This document shows positions 1-6,935 of a DNA stretch of 13,178 bases, in pieces. The stretch is taken from NCBI GenBank assembly GCA_947584955.1, contig CANPWS010000020.1, positions 1-13,178 on the forward strand, given 5' to 3'. Numbering within the stretch: position 1 is the stretch's first letter; the number at the start of each line of letters is the position of its first letter. The position numbers and the translations under genes were made by a program. The stretch is from an uncultured Bacilli bacterium. Lineage in GTDB: Bacteria > Bacillota_I > Bacilli_A > RF39 > UBA660. The notes beneath the pieces were generated by a model that was given only the letters and a program-made list of their open reading frames with translations, ran no database searches and had not been told where the DNA came from.

Positions 1-158
1 GGTGTTCTTCCCATACTAGTCATCATAGTTTTAATCATTTGCTCATTTATTGGTGGATTTTTCTTTAAATATTTTTTCATTGTATTTCTAGCTACTAAAA
101 ATCCTATTATAAATCCTGCAATTAATCCACCAACAACATATAATATATCAACTAACAT
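1..158 (-). CDS. yneF: YneF family (UPF0154) small membrane protein, 3' end cut by window edge
   Basis: About 52 codons are visible. Translation from the ATG at 156-158 begins MLVDILYVVGGLIAG and later reads KKNPPINEQMIKTMMTSMG. The hydrophobic N-terminal helix (about residues 2-23) followed by the basic YLKKNPPINEQM block is the signature of the UPF0154/YneF family, which is usually about 70-75 residues long, so roughly 20 C-terminal residues lie outside. A strong Shine-Dalgarno GGAGG sits at 167-171. The gene starts 18 bp after the sirA-like stop, so the two are probably co-transcribed. The order tkt-sirA-yneF matches Bacillus subtilis. The protein is predicted to be a single-pass membrane protein; its biochemical role is not established. 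Confidence 0.85.
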   Translation of the reverse strand, partial: MLVDILYVVGGLIAGFIIGFLVARNTMKKYLKKNPPINEQMIKTMMTSMGRT

Positions 159-176
159 ACTTTTAACCTCCTATTG

Positions 177-623
177 TTATTTAGTTACTAAATCATCAAT
201 TTCTTTTTCTTTCTTTATAACTTTATCTAACCAAAAATAATCTTTATTTATAAAATCACATATAAAAATATCATCATATAAATTATTAATATCTTTAAAA
301 AAGATTGGATTACTAATATTTGATTTTATTTTTAAATTAGAATTAGTTACTACTAATTTAGTATATTCATATTCATTACTATATACATGTGTATTATTAT
401 GTTTATAATAAAAATTATTTACTTCATATGTTTTAGTTAAGTATTCATTTAGTTTTGTTTTATCAAACGTAACTGCAACTTGTTCATATATTTTATAAGT
501 AAGTACCATATCATATTTTTTTACGTGATAAATTTCTTCAATTGTTTTATATATTTTATATGGTTTATTTTTATATACGTAAGAAAAATATTTGTTAATT
601 TTAAATATATAATATGTACGCAA
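177..623 (-). CDS. sirA: SirA-like (YneE) inhibitor of replication initiation
   Basis: SirA of Bacillus subtilis is made under Spo0A control at the onset of sporulation and binds DnaA to block new rounds of replication. The assignment here rests on three things. The position between tkt and yneF is the same as in B. subtilis. The N-terminus (MRTYYIFKINKYFS) resembles the start of SirA as I remember it. The C-terminal block DFINKDYFWLDKVIKKE resembles its DFNSKRYGWLN region. The length, 148 residues, also fits. I choose the TTG start at 621-623 because GGTGAT lies 4 bases before it, the same spacing as at other genes here. An ATG at 633-635 is in frame but has no ribosome-binding site and falls at the predicted transcription start. 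A promoter with a perfect Spo0A box lies directly upstream. The sequence is strongly diverged, so the call depends partly on synteny. Confidence 0.72.
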   Translation of the reverse strand: MRTYYIFKINKYFSYVYKNKPYKIYKTIEEIYHVKKYDMVLTYKIYEQVAVTFDKTKLNEYLTKTYEVNNFYYKHNNTHVYSNEYEYTKLVVTNSNLKIKSNISNPIFFKDINNLYDDIFICDFINKDYFWLDKVIKKEKEIDDLVTK

Positions 624-640
624 TTTAATCACCATGTAAT

Positions 641-674
641 ATTATATATATTATTGATATTTAAAACTGTCGAA
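641..674 (-). promoter_or_regulatory. sirA promoter with perfect Spo0A box
   Basis: Read on the minus strand, TTCGACA (668-674) is followed by 21 bases and then TATAAT (641-646). TTCGACA is the exact consensus of the Spo0A-binding 0A box. It occupies the -35 region, as in Spo0A-activated sigma-A promoters. An alternative reading is TCGACA, 17 bp, TATATA. The box lies immediately beyond the tkt stop codon. The predicted transcript starts near 634, giving a leader of only about 11 bases before the TTG start. Confidence 0.65.
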
Positions 675-2648
675 CTATAGACTATTTTTAATTCTTATAA
701 CTAAATTAGCAACATCTAATTCATAATAACTAGATAATTCTTCTTTACTAGCACTTTTTAAATATTTATCTACTCTTATTATATCATTTTCATCATTTAC
801 AAATCTAAACATATTGGCATCATTTGAAAATTCAAGTACCATTTTTCTATATCCTTTAGGAAACACTTGTTCTTTATAACTTATTTCCTGTTTATTAAAT
901 AAATTTAAATTTGGCATACTAACTACTCTAACTTCAATATAATTTTTTAATAGCTCATCTTTTAATTTCATAGCAAGATTTAATTCTTCTCCTGATGCTA
1001 TTAATATTAAATCTAGTTTAGTTTTAACTTCACTTACTATATAAGCTCCGTATTTTACACCTTTTATACTTGTATGCTCTAATGTATCAACATGTTCTCT
1101 AGGTAATACTAATGCACTTGGTGCTCCGCTAGTTAACATTAAATTCCAGCTTCCAATTAATTCTTTATAATCTGCTGGTCTATATACATTTAGGTTAGGA
1201 ATAGATCGTAATGTTCCAAGTTGCTCTATTGGCTGGTGAGTAGGTCCATCTGGTCCTATTGTAAAATTATCATGTGTAAAAATGTAATATACTGGCAAAT
1301 TCATCATAGCACTCATTCTTATAGCAGGTTTCATATAATCAGAGAAGCTTAAAAATGTTGAACCAAATACTCTTAAATTTGATAATGCCATTCCATTTAA
1401 TATTGCTCCCATTGCATGTTCTCTTACGCCAAAAGCAATATTTTTTCCTTTATAATTATCTTTACTAAAGTCTCCCTGCTTTTTTAAATAAGTTTTAGTA
1501 GAAGTAACCAAATCCGCAGAACCACCCATAAATGATGGTACAAATGCAGATATTACATTCATTATTTGATAATTTATATCTCTCATTGTCTTACTTTCAA
1601 AAATTTTTGTTGTATCTACAACTTTATCAAGTTGTAAAAGTATATCTTCATTTTTTACTATTGAATTTAATTTTTCTACTTCTTCTTCACTATGTGTATC
1701 TTTATATTTTTCATATTCTAAATACCAATTAGAATAATTTTCACGGCATCTTTCTTTTACATAATTTCTAAACAAAGTCATGTTTTCTTTATCGTATGAA
1801 AAATCACTAAATCCTCCAAGTTCTTTTCTTATGTTTTCTAAATCATCTTTTTCTAAAATGCCTCCATGTACTTTATTAGTGCCTTCATATTTAGAATATT
1901 TTCCTATTACAGTATTTACTCCAATTAAAACAGGATATTTACTCTTTTTAGCTTTTTCTATTGCACTATCTATCTCTTTGATGTTATCACCATTTTTTAC
2001 CTCAAGTACTTCCCATTCCATAGCTTCAAAACGTTCTATTACGCTTTCAGCAAAAGTTTTTTCCACGTCGCCATCTAAACATACTCTATTAGCATCATAA
2101 AAAACAATAAGATTATTTAAATTAAGCGTTCCTGCAAGTGAAGCTGCTTCATATGAAATACCTTCCATTAAATCACCATCACTACATAAAACATAAATTT
2201 TATAATCAAATAAGGTATTTTTCTTTGAATTAAATGTTTCTTCTAAATATTTTTCTGCAATAGCCATTCCAACAGCATTAGCAAATCCTTGACCTAATAA
2301 TCCTGTTGTAGTCTCGATTCGATGATTTAAATCGTATTCTGGATGTCCAGGACAAACACTATTTAATTTTCTAAAATTTTTAAGATCTTCTATATCAAAT
2401 GTATTACAAGTTGCAAATAATGTTGCATAAAGAAGCGCTGAACCATGACCTGCACTTAGAACAAATCTATCACGATTAATATAATCTGGTCGATCTAAAT
2501 CAAAATTCAAATGATTTGCAAATAAGGTATAAAGAATTGGTGTAGCACTTAAGCATATACCAGGATGACCACTTCCAGCATGATTTATCATATCAAGAGC
2601 AAGCATTCTTATATCATTTTTTACTCTATTTTCATTTAACTTTGCCAT
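675..2648 (-). CDS. tkt: Transketolase
   Basis: This is a thiamine-diphosphate enzyme of the non-oxidative pentose phosphate pathway, transferring two-carbon units between ketose and aldose phosphates in the cytoplasm. It is about 657 residues, the normal family length. N-terminal SGHPG (about 27-31) and GHGS motifs are present. The ThDP-binding stretch DGDLMEGIS...FYDAN and the pyrimidine-domain VREHAMGA are also seen; the Glu of REH, near residue 410, is the catalytic acid of the family. Substrate-side motifs GPDGPTHQPIEQ and LPREH follow. A GTG three codons upstream (2655-2657) is in frame, but with the predicted transcription start near 2665 the ATG at 2646-2648 fits better. It is the first gene of a tkt-sirA-yneF array. 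Confidence 0.96.
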   Translation of the reverse strand: MAKLNENRVKNDIRMLALDMINHAGSGHPGICLSATPILYTLFANHLNFDLDRPDYINRDRFVLSAGHGSALLYATLFATCNTFDIEDLKNFRKLNSVCPGHPEYDLNHRIETTTGLLGQGFANAVGMAIAEKYLEETFNSKKNTLFDYKIYVLCSDGDLMEGISYEAASLAGTLNLNNLIVFYDANRVCLDGDVEKTFAESVIERFEAMEWEVLEVKNGDNIKEIDSAIEKAKKSKYPVLIGVNTVIGKYSKYEGTNKVHGGILEKDDLENIRKELGGFSDFSYDKENMTLFRNYVKERCRENYSNWYLEYEKYKDTHSEEEVEKLNSIVKNEDILLQLDKVVDTTKIFESKTMRDINYQIMNVISAFVPSFMGGSADLVTSTKTYLKKQGDFSKDNYKGKNIAFGVREHAMGAILNGMALSNLRVFGSTFLSFSDYMKPAIRMSAMMNLPVYYIFTHDNFTIGPDGPTHQPIEQLGTLRSIPNLNVYRPADYKELIGSWNLMLTSGAPSALVLPREHVDTLEHTSIKGVKYGAYIVSEVKTKLDLILIASGEELNLAMKLKDELLKNYIEVRVVSMPNLNLFNKQEISYKEQVFPKGYRKMVLEFSNDANMFRFVNDENDIIRVDKYLKSASKEELSSYYELDVANLVIRIKNSL

Positions 2649-2671
2649 TACTTCCACTCACTTTCATTTTA

Positions 2672-2680
2672 ATTATATCA
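2672..2680 (-). promoter_or_regulatory. Extended -10 promoter of tkt
   Basis: On the minus strand the sequence reads TGATATAAT, an extended -10 element (TG-N-TATAAT). The -35 region at 17 bp is poor; a TTGACA is present only 8 bp upstream, too close to act as the partner -35. The predicted start near 2665 gives a 17-base leader to the ATG at 2648. Confidence 0.5.
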
Positions 2681-2721
2681 AAAAATGTCAAAAAAAGAAA
2701 TTAATTTGACTTAATTTCTTT
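2681..2721 (-). terminator. Hairpin with U-rich tract upstream of tkt
   Basis: Two perfectly complementary 11-base arms, AAAGAAATTAA (2694-2704) and TTAATTTCTTT (2711-2721), flank a 6-base loop. On the minus strand a T-rich tract follows, directly abutting the tkt promoter. It could stop read-through from tRNA-Ser. The stem is all but GC-free, so its strength is doubtful. Confidence 0.4.
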
Positions 2722-2817
2722 ATATTTTTTAAGTTAAATATTTATCTTTTTAACATAATTTTATCATTATAACATAAGTGTAATTTTATATTTGATTTTT
2801 AATAATTTTTAATTAAT

Positions 2818-2852
2818 ATAAAAATCTTGAAATCCATAATAGGAAAACAAGA
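2818..2852 (-). terminator. Probable terminator of tRNA-Ser
   Basis: On the minus strand, 16 bases after the CCA end, TCTTG (2848-2852) pairs with CAAGA (2825-2829). TCC/GGA pairs inside, and the two helices are separated by a mismatched internal loop. A TTTTTAT tract follows. It is in the right position but imperfect. Confidence 0.4.
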
Positions 2853-2867
2853 CTTAATTTACATTTA

Positions 2868-2958
2868 TGGCGGAGTGGGAGGGATTTGAACCCTCGCAGC
2901 AGTTACCCACTCTACATCCTTAGCAGGGACGCCTCTTCAGCCTCTTGAGTACCACTCC
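2868..2958 (-). tRNA. tRNA-Ser(GCU), CCA encoded
   Basis: The 91-base gene folds as a class II tRNA with a long variable arm. Acceptor strands GGAGTGG (2952-2958) and CCACTCC (2872-2878) pair perfectly. The discriminator is G and CCA is encoded (2868-2870). The anticodon loop is CTGCTAA with GCT at 2922-2924, and the T-loop GGGTTCGAATCCC is canonical. The long variable arm and discriminator G fit serine, decoding AGC/AGU. It stands alone, with its own strong promoter. Confidence 0.97.
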
Positions 2959-2978
2959 AATACTTGGCTACATGTATA

Positions 2979-3007
2979 ATTCTATATTAAAAATAGGCTT
3001 TTGTCAA
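2979..3007 (-). promoter_or_regulatory. Sigma-A promoter of tRNA-Ser
   Basis: On the minus strand TTGACA (3002-3007), a 17-bp spacer and TAGAAT (2979-2984) form a near-consensus promoter. The predicted start is about 14 bases before the mature 5' end of the tRNA. It lies just past the stop codon of the SPOR-like gene. Confidence 0.8.
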
Positions 3008-3022
3008 CCTACTTTTATACTT

Positions 3023-3487
3023 TTAGCTTATTTTAATTAATTTTTTACTATTTTCACCCTTATATAAATTTAGCATATCCACTACTACTTTTTTTATTTC
3101 TTCTTTATCAGTAATAGTCTTTAATTTTTCATCATAAGCATTTAATGTCTTATTTAATTCTTCATCTTCAGTATAATACTCTCCTATTTCTACTTTTCCA
3201 TCATAAGATGATTTTATTTTTTCAATATTATCCTTATCTTTAGTAATTCCAATTATTGTTTTATATAAATTATCTTCTTCATAATAAACATAATTATATG
3301 AAATTGTATTTGCTCTCATATTATCATAACTATCATATGTCCCTGCTTCTAAAAGATAAACTAAATTTCCAGCATAAGCTAAAGTATTTTTACCTAAATA
3401 TATTTCATATACTACTTTACCACAAATAGCCCCACATACGATTGACATACAAATTGGTATCAAAGCCTTTTTTAATATCTCTTTCAT
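3023..3487 (-). CDS. Membrane-anchored SPOR-like protein, possible SpoIIB-type sporulation protein
   Basis: The protein has 154 residues: a short basic N-terminus, one membrane helix (about 7-30) and a soluble extracytoplasmic part. Residues about 38-95 (LVYLLEAGTYDSYDNM...YYEEDNLYKTIIGITKDKDNIEKI) show the alternating pattern of SPOR domains, which bind denuded septal peptidoglycan: a strand with 'xxQ/ExGxY', a helix, then a strand with 'LYKVxxGxxxxxxNxxKI'. The rest (96-154) is charged and helical. The start ATG follows GGTGAT with a 3-base gap. The promoter carries a perfect Spo0A box at the same distance as in sirA. SpoIIB of B. subtilis is a single-pass SPOR protein of engulfment, so a similar role is an inference. 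The SPOR call is by pattern only and remote. Confidence 0.6.
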   Translation of the reverse strand: MKEILKKALIPICMSIVCGAICGKVVYEIYLGKNTLAYAGNLVYLLEAGTYDSYDNMRANTISYNYVYYEEDNLYKTIIGITKDKDNIEKIKSSYDGKVEIGEYYTEDEELNKTLNAYDEKLKTITDKEEIKKVVVDMLNLYKGENSKKLIKIS

Positions 3488-3502
3488 TTTATCACCAAGA
3501 TA

Positions 3503-3536
3503 ATTATATCTAAGGTTAAACGTTATTTTTGTCGAA
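3503..3536 (-). promoter_or_regulatory. Promoter of SPOR-like gene with perfect Spo0A box
   Basis: On the minus strand TTCGACA (3530-3536), 21 bases, then TATAAT (3503-3508). This is identical in motif and spacing to the sirA promoter of this window. TCGACA, 17 bp, TAGATA is an alternative -35/-10 reading. GGTGAT (3491-3496) lies just after, so the leader is about 10 bases. Confidence 0.62.
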
Positions 3537-3564
3537 CAATCGGAATATGAGTTAATATTATTAA

Positions 3565-4092
3565 TTAACCAACTGGTAAATATCCATAATTGTTTATACC
3601 ATTTTCTTCAAGTTCAACTACTAAAACACCTTGTCCACTAGAATTTGAAACACCAGTATTTATTAAATAATTAAGATAATCAACAAAAGTTGGATTAAGC
3701 GTTGTAACATTTCTTAATAATAATATAGAAGTTTTATTTACTAAATACATATTCTTTACAGAATACTGCTCAAAAACACTTTTACAAAGATTAATGTTTT
3801 CACTACTAGTAAATGTTGTATTACATTCTATTTTATTATAATTTGAAGTATCTCTTAAAAGATTATTGAGTAAAAATGAATCTACTAATGTATCTTCAAT
3901 AGAACTAAGGGCATAAATAGCATCAACACTAGTATACATATTTTTTTGCTCATAAGCATCATATATTTTTATAAAAGCCATATATAATCCAGTCATAATT
4001 GAAATAACTATAACTGTAATAACAATAACTTCAACTAACATAAAACCCTTATTATTTTTAACCATTTTATTTTTGTTTATTAAATTTTTCAT
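3565..4092 (-). CDS. Type IV pilin-like (pseudopilin) protein
   Basis: The 175-residue protein has a classic class III signal peptide: a basic leader ending KNNKG, then FMLVEVIVITVIVISIM. Prepilin peptidase would cut between Gly16 and Phe17, leaving Glu21 as the conserved +5 Glu of the mature pilin, followed by a hydrophobic assembly helix to about residue 40. The C-terminal domain (about 45-175) is not recognisable; it contains two Cys (about 94 and 107) that might form a disulfide. A strong Shine-Dalgarno AAAGGAG precedes the ATG. The gene is divergent from a GspE/PilB-type ATPase through a shared promoter region, which supports a role in a type IV pilus, competence pseudopilus or related filament. 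No prepilin peptidase or PilC-like gene is in the window. Confidence 0.85.
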   Translation of the reverse strand: MKNLINKNKMVKNNKGFMLVEVIVITVIVISIMTGLYMAFIKIYDAYEQKNMYTSVDAIYALSSIEDTLVDSFLLNNLLRDTSNYNKIECNTTFTSSENINLCKSVFEQYSVKNMYLVNKTSILLLRNVTTLNPTFVDYLNYLINTGVSNSSGQGVLVVELEENGINNYGYLPVG

Positions 4093-4112
4093 TAAAAACT
4101 CTCCTTTACTCC

Positions 4113-4160
4113 TTGCTTATCTTTTAAATATATTATATAATATATTTTAGATAAAATCCA
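4113..4160. promoter_or_regulatory. Divergent overlapping promoters of the pilin and ATPase genes
   Basis: A perfect 22-bp AT palindrome (4126-4147) contains TATAAT on both strands: plus at 4136-4141, minus at 4132-4137, overlapping by 2 bp. The plus promoter has TTGCTT (4113-4118) at 17 bp. The minus promoter has TGGATT (4155-4160) at 17 bp. Transcription in the two directions would be mutually exclusive or balanced. Confidence 0.55.
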
Positions 4161-4197
4161 TAAAAAATTAAAAAATAATAGAAAGTTGGGAAACATT

Positions 4198-5691
4198 ATG
4201 AATAATAATATGAACAATAATATGTATTATAATAATATGAATAATAACAATAATAGTAATAATATAAATAACAATATAAATTTAAATAATGTACAAACGC
4301 CTATTAATAATATGAATCCTAACACATTTTCTAATGTTAATATGGAGCAAAATGTTAATCAATCAGAAAATTCAAATATTAGTACTAACAATGTGTCTTA
4401 TGCACTAAATGCAAGTGCAACATTTGATAGTGGAAATTATAAAATTGATTTTGAAAATACCCCAGTTGTAGATATTGTTACCGAAATTATTGTTAATTCA
4501 GCCAAAATGGGAGCTAGCGACATTCATTTTGACCAAACAGAAACTACTCTTAATGTAAGAATAAGAATAGATGGAATACTTAGAACTTTTTATGTTATAC
4601 CAGAATCAATTAAGCAAAATATTGTTACTAGAATAAAAATATTATCAGGAATGAACATAACAGAAACAAGATTACCACAAGATGGTGCCATTAGAGGTAA
4701 TATGAAAGATATGGATCTTGATTTACGTGTATCTTCTCTACCAACAAAACATGGTGAAAAAATAGTTATTCGTATTTTAGACTATTCTATGAGTTTAAAA
4801 GGTATTGAATATTTATGTTTTAGTGAAACAAACTATAAAAAGGTTTTAAAAATGATTGAAGCTCCAAATGGAATAATATTAGTAACTGGTGCCACTGGTA
4901 GTGGTAAATCTACATCTCTTTACTCATTTTTACAAAAATTAAATAATGAAGGGGTAAACATCATAACTGTTGAAGACCCAGTAGAAATGGAAATTAAAGG
5001 CATAAATCAAGTTCAAGTTAACAGTGAAATTGGATTAGACTTTGCAACAGTTTTAAGAAGTATTTTAAGACAAGACCCGAATGTAATAATGATTGGAGAA
5101 ATAAGAGATAGTGAAACAGCAAGAATAGCAGTAAGAGCATCAATTACAGGACACTTAGTTTTATCAACAATTCACACTAATAATTCATTAAATACTATAG
5201 AAAGATTACTTGATATGGATGTTGAAAGATATTTATTAGCTAGTGCATTAACAGGAATAGTATCTCAAAGACTTGCTAGAAAATTATGCGACAATTGTAA
5301 AAAAGAAAGAAAAACAACTGTAAGTGAAAAACACATGTTTAAAAAAGTTTTAGACTTAGATGTTGAAAAAATATATGATGTTGTTGGATGCCCAATATGC
5401 CAAGATGGTTATCGTGGTCGTGTTGCAATTCAAGAAGTACTTTTAATGACGCAAGAAATAAAAGATGCTATAAGTTCTGGATTTAGAAAAGAGCAACTAA
5501 GGGAACTTGTATATAATGGTGAAGTAATTACCTTATTACAAGATGGATTGTTTAAAGTTATCGCAGGATTTACTAGTTTTGATGAAATATTAAAAACTGT
5601 AGAATTAGAAGATGAACTTACAATCGAAGAAACTAAAAAGAATCAAGAAAAAGCACCAAATCAAAATACTACGACTAGTGTTAAATCGTAG
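4198..5691 (+). CDS. GspE/PilB-type assembly ATPase with Asn-rich N-terminus
   Basis: This is a hexameric ATPase that powers pilin polymerisation in type IV pilus, type II secretion or competence systems. From the ATG at 4198 it is 497 residues. Residues 1 to about 70 are an Asn-rich, low-complexity segment (runs of NNN with Met, Tyr, Ser). The PilB/GspE core follows: ASDIHFD and RIDGILR (N2 domain), Walker A GATGSGKS (231-238), Asp box ITVEDPVE, Walker B MIGEIRD (Glu301) and His box GHLVLSTIHTN. A zinc tetracysteine, Cys364/367 with Cys398/401, marks the GspE/PilB branch and not PilT. An in-frame TTG at 4186 is possible, but GGGA with a 7-base gap favours 4198. It is alone on its strand, divergent from a pilin-like gene. 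Confidence 0.93.
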   Translation: MNNNMNNNMYYNNMNNNNNSNNINNNINLNNVQTPINNMNPNTFSNVNMEQNVNQSENSNISTNNVSYALNASATFDSGNYKIDFENTPVVDIVTEIIVNSAKMGASDIHFDQTETTLNVRIRIDGILRTFYVIPESIKQNIVTRIKILSGMNITETRLPQDGAIRGNMKDMDLDLRVSSLPTKHGEKIVIRILDYSMSLKGIEYLCFSETNYKKVLKMIEAPNGIILVTGATGSGKSTSLYSFLQKLNNEGVNIITVEDPVEMEIKGINQVQVNSEIGLDFATVLRSILRQDPNVIMIGEIRDSETARIAVRASITGHLVLSTIHTNNSLNTIERLLDMDVERYLLASALTGIVSQRLARKLCDNCKKERKTTVSEKHMFKKVLDLDVEKIYDVVGCPICQDGYRGRVAIQEVLLMTQEIKDAISSGFRKEQLRELVYNGEVITLLQDGLFKVIAGFTSFDEILKTVELEDELTIEETKKNQEKAPNQNTTTSVKS

Positions 5692-5700
5692 TATTTTTTT
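5663..5700 (+). terminator. Intrinsic terminator overlapping the ATPase stop codon
   Basis: Arms AAAATACTACGA (5663-5674) and TCGTAGTATTTT (5686-5697) pair over 12 bp around an 11-base loop and run into a stretch of T. The TAG stop codon (5689-5691) lies inside the 3' arm. The convergent lipoprotein gene ends at 5699, so the same hairpin may stop both directions, although the minus-strand U tract is short. Confidence 0.85.
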
Positions 5701-6208
5701 AATACATTCCTTGTATTTTTTTTATATCTTCATCTTTTAAATCCGATAAAATCCAATTACCATTGTTATCTTTAACAACGTTTATTTCCAAAGTATAAGC
5801 AACTTTTTCTTTAACATTTTCTAATTTAGTTAATTTTTGGTTATTATATTCTAATATGTCTGATGTTTCTGTACTAGTATTAAATTCACTAATAGCTTTT
5901 CTATAGTCTAATACTTCAATTTGAGCAGTAACTACAGCAGTATCTCCATCAATTCTTTCATCTTTTATTTCATAAGATAAATTTTTATATTGATCTTCAA
6001 TTAACTTTCTATAACGTTCTTTTTGATCATTAGTTAATGTTTCAGTTTCTAATAATTCATCTATCTCCCCTTTTATATCATTATCTAACATTTGATATTT
6101 AGAAAACAAATCTTCAACCTTTGAAGTTGGCGTATTTCCCAAAGAACAGCCTATTAAGACAACTAGTGTAGTTACTAAAGTTAATCCTACTAATAATATT
6201 TTTTTCAT
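5699..6208 (-). CDS. Lipoprotein of unknown function
   Basis: The protein has 169 residues with a lipoprotein signal: MKK, a hydrophobic segment, and lipobox LIGC with Cys21 as the expected lipidated residue. The mature part begins with a flexible SLGNTPTSK tether. A helical region rich in Glu and Lys follows (about 32-80), then alternating strands (SYEIKDERIDGDTAVVTAQIEVLDY, about 82-108, and YTLEINVVKDNNGNWILSDL, about 140-160). This two-part layout resembles small cone-shaped domains (DUF4878 or NTF2-like) of Firmicutes lipoproteins, but I cannot name the family. GGTGAT sits 3 bases before the ATG. It begins 42 bp after recX with no clear promoter between them, so it may be co-transcribed with recX. 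Confidence 0.8.
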   Translation of the reverse strand: MKKILLVGLTLVTTLVVLIGCSLGNTPTSKVEDLFSKYQMLDNDIKGEIDELLETETLTNDQKERYRKLIEDQYKNLSYEIKDERIDGDTAVVTAQIEVLDYRKAISEFNTSTETSDILEYNNQKLTKLENVKEKVAYTLEINVVKDNNGNWILSDLKDEDIKKIQGMY

Positions 6209-6250
6209 TATATCACCATTAATAGAATTAACTAATTTATTATTTTTATA

Positions 6251-6862
6251 CTATAATTCTTTACTTCCAAGATAAGATATAACTAAATTTTTATCATATC
6301 CTAAATTTACTAAATAATTATATAATTTATTTTTTAATTTTTCTAACGTTTTTTTATTTTGATTATTTAAATATTTAGATGAAAATTTTTCTATTCTCTC
6401 AAGCCAAACTTCTTCGTCTAATTCCCCAATTACTTCATTTATTATATCACTATCTACTTTTAAATTCTTTAATTCGTTTATTATTTTAAATTTACCCATA
6501 CTAGTAAAATTTAATTTATCTTTTACAAATGCTTTTGTGAAAGATAAATCATTTAAATAATTATTTTTTTTAAGTCTTTCAACAACAGAATCAATAATTT
6601 CATCTTGAATTTTTTTATTTTTTAAATATCTTTGTATTTCGTAAACACTTCTAAGTCTAACTGTTATATATTTTAAGGCCATATTATAAGCATCTTGATA
6701 AATATTATCTTTTTCTATTTCATTAAGTATATCAATATCTAATTGTTTTTTATTAAATAATCCATATTTTACTATAACATCTTCATATAAATCTAATATT
6801 GTTCCATTATCTAATATTATTCTATATTTTTCTTTTAATTTTTTTATTTTTTCTACTTTCAT
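6251..6862 (-). CDS. recX: RecX, regulator of RecA
   Basis: RecX binds the RecA filament and modulates recombination and the SOS response. The protein has 203 residues, within the usual 150-270 range. The family's three-helix repeats can be followed: YITVRLRSVYEIQRYLKNKKI (about 66-86, the R-S-x-x-E-I-x-x-Y-L-K-x-K signature), VVERLKKNNYLNDLSFTKAFVKDK (about 93-116) and GKFKIINELKNLKVDSDII (about 123-141), then a C-terminal repeat. An N-terminal segment of about 55 residues precedes them, as in Bacillus RecX. The Shine-Dalgarno is GGTGAT, 5 bases before the ATG. It lies after the terminator of the nrd operon, followed by the lipoprotein gene. No SOS (LexA) box is visible upstream. Confidence 0.9.
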   Translation of the reverse strand: MKVEKIKKLKEKYRIILDNGTILDLYEDVIVKYGLFNKKQLDIDILNEIEKDNIYQDAYNMALKYITVRLRSVYEIQRYLKNKKIQDEIIDSVVERLKKNNYLNDLSFTKAFVKDKLNFTSMGKFKIINELKNLKVDSDIINEVIGELDEEVWLERIEKFSSKYLNNQNKKTLEKLKNKLYNYLVNLGYDKNLVISYLGSKEL

Positions 6863-6888
6863 TATACATCACCTACATATTATTTATT

Positions 6889-6935
6889 AAAGAAAAAACC
6901 AACTAAAAATTATATATATACTCTTTTTTTGTTGG
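6889..6935 (-). terminator. Terminator of the anaerobic RNR operon, overlapping nrdG
   Basis: On the minus strand CCAAC plus an A tract (6931-6935 and on) pairs with a T tract plus GTTGG (6899-6903), with one bulged base. TTTTTTCTTT follows. The 5' arm lies inside the last codons of nrdG, whose stop is at 6910-6912. Confidence 0.6.

Noticed and set aside
1532..2100. Plus-strand open frames inside tkt
   Set aside because: They lie antisense to conserved transketolase codons and have no ribosome-binding site or family resemblance.
2649..2657. GTG start for transketolase
   Set aside because: It would leave a leader of only about 8 bases after the extended -10 promoter; the ATG at 2648 fits the family N-terminus equally well.
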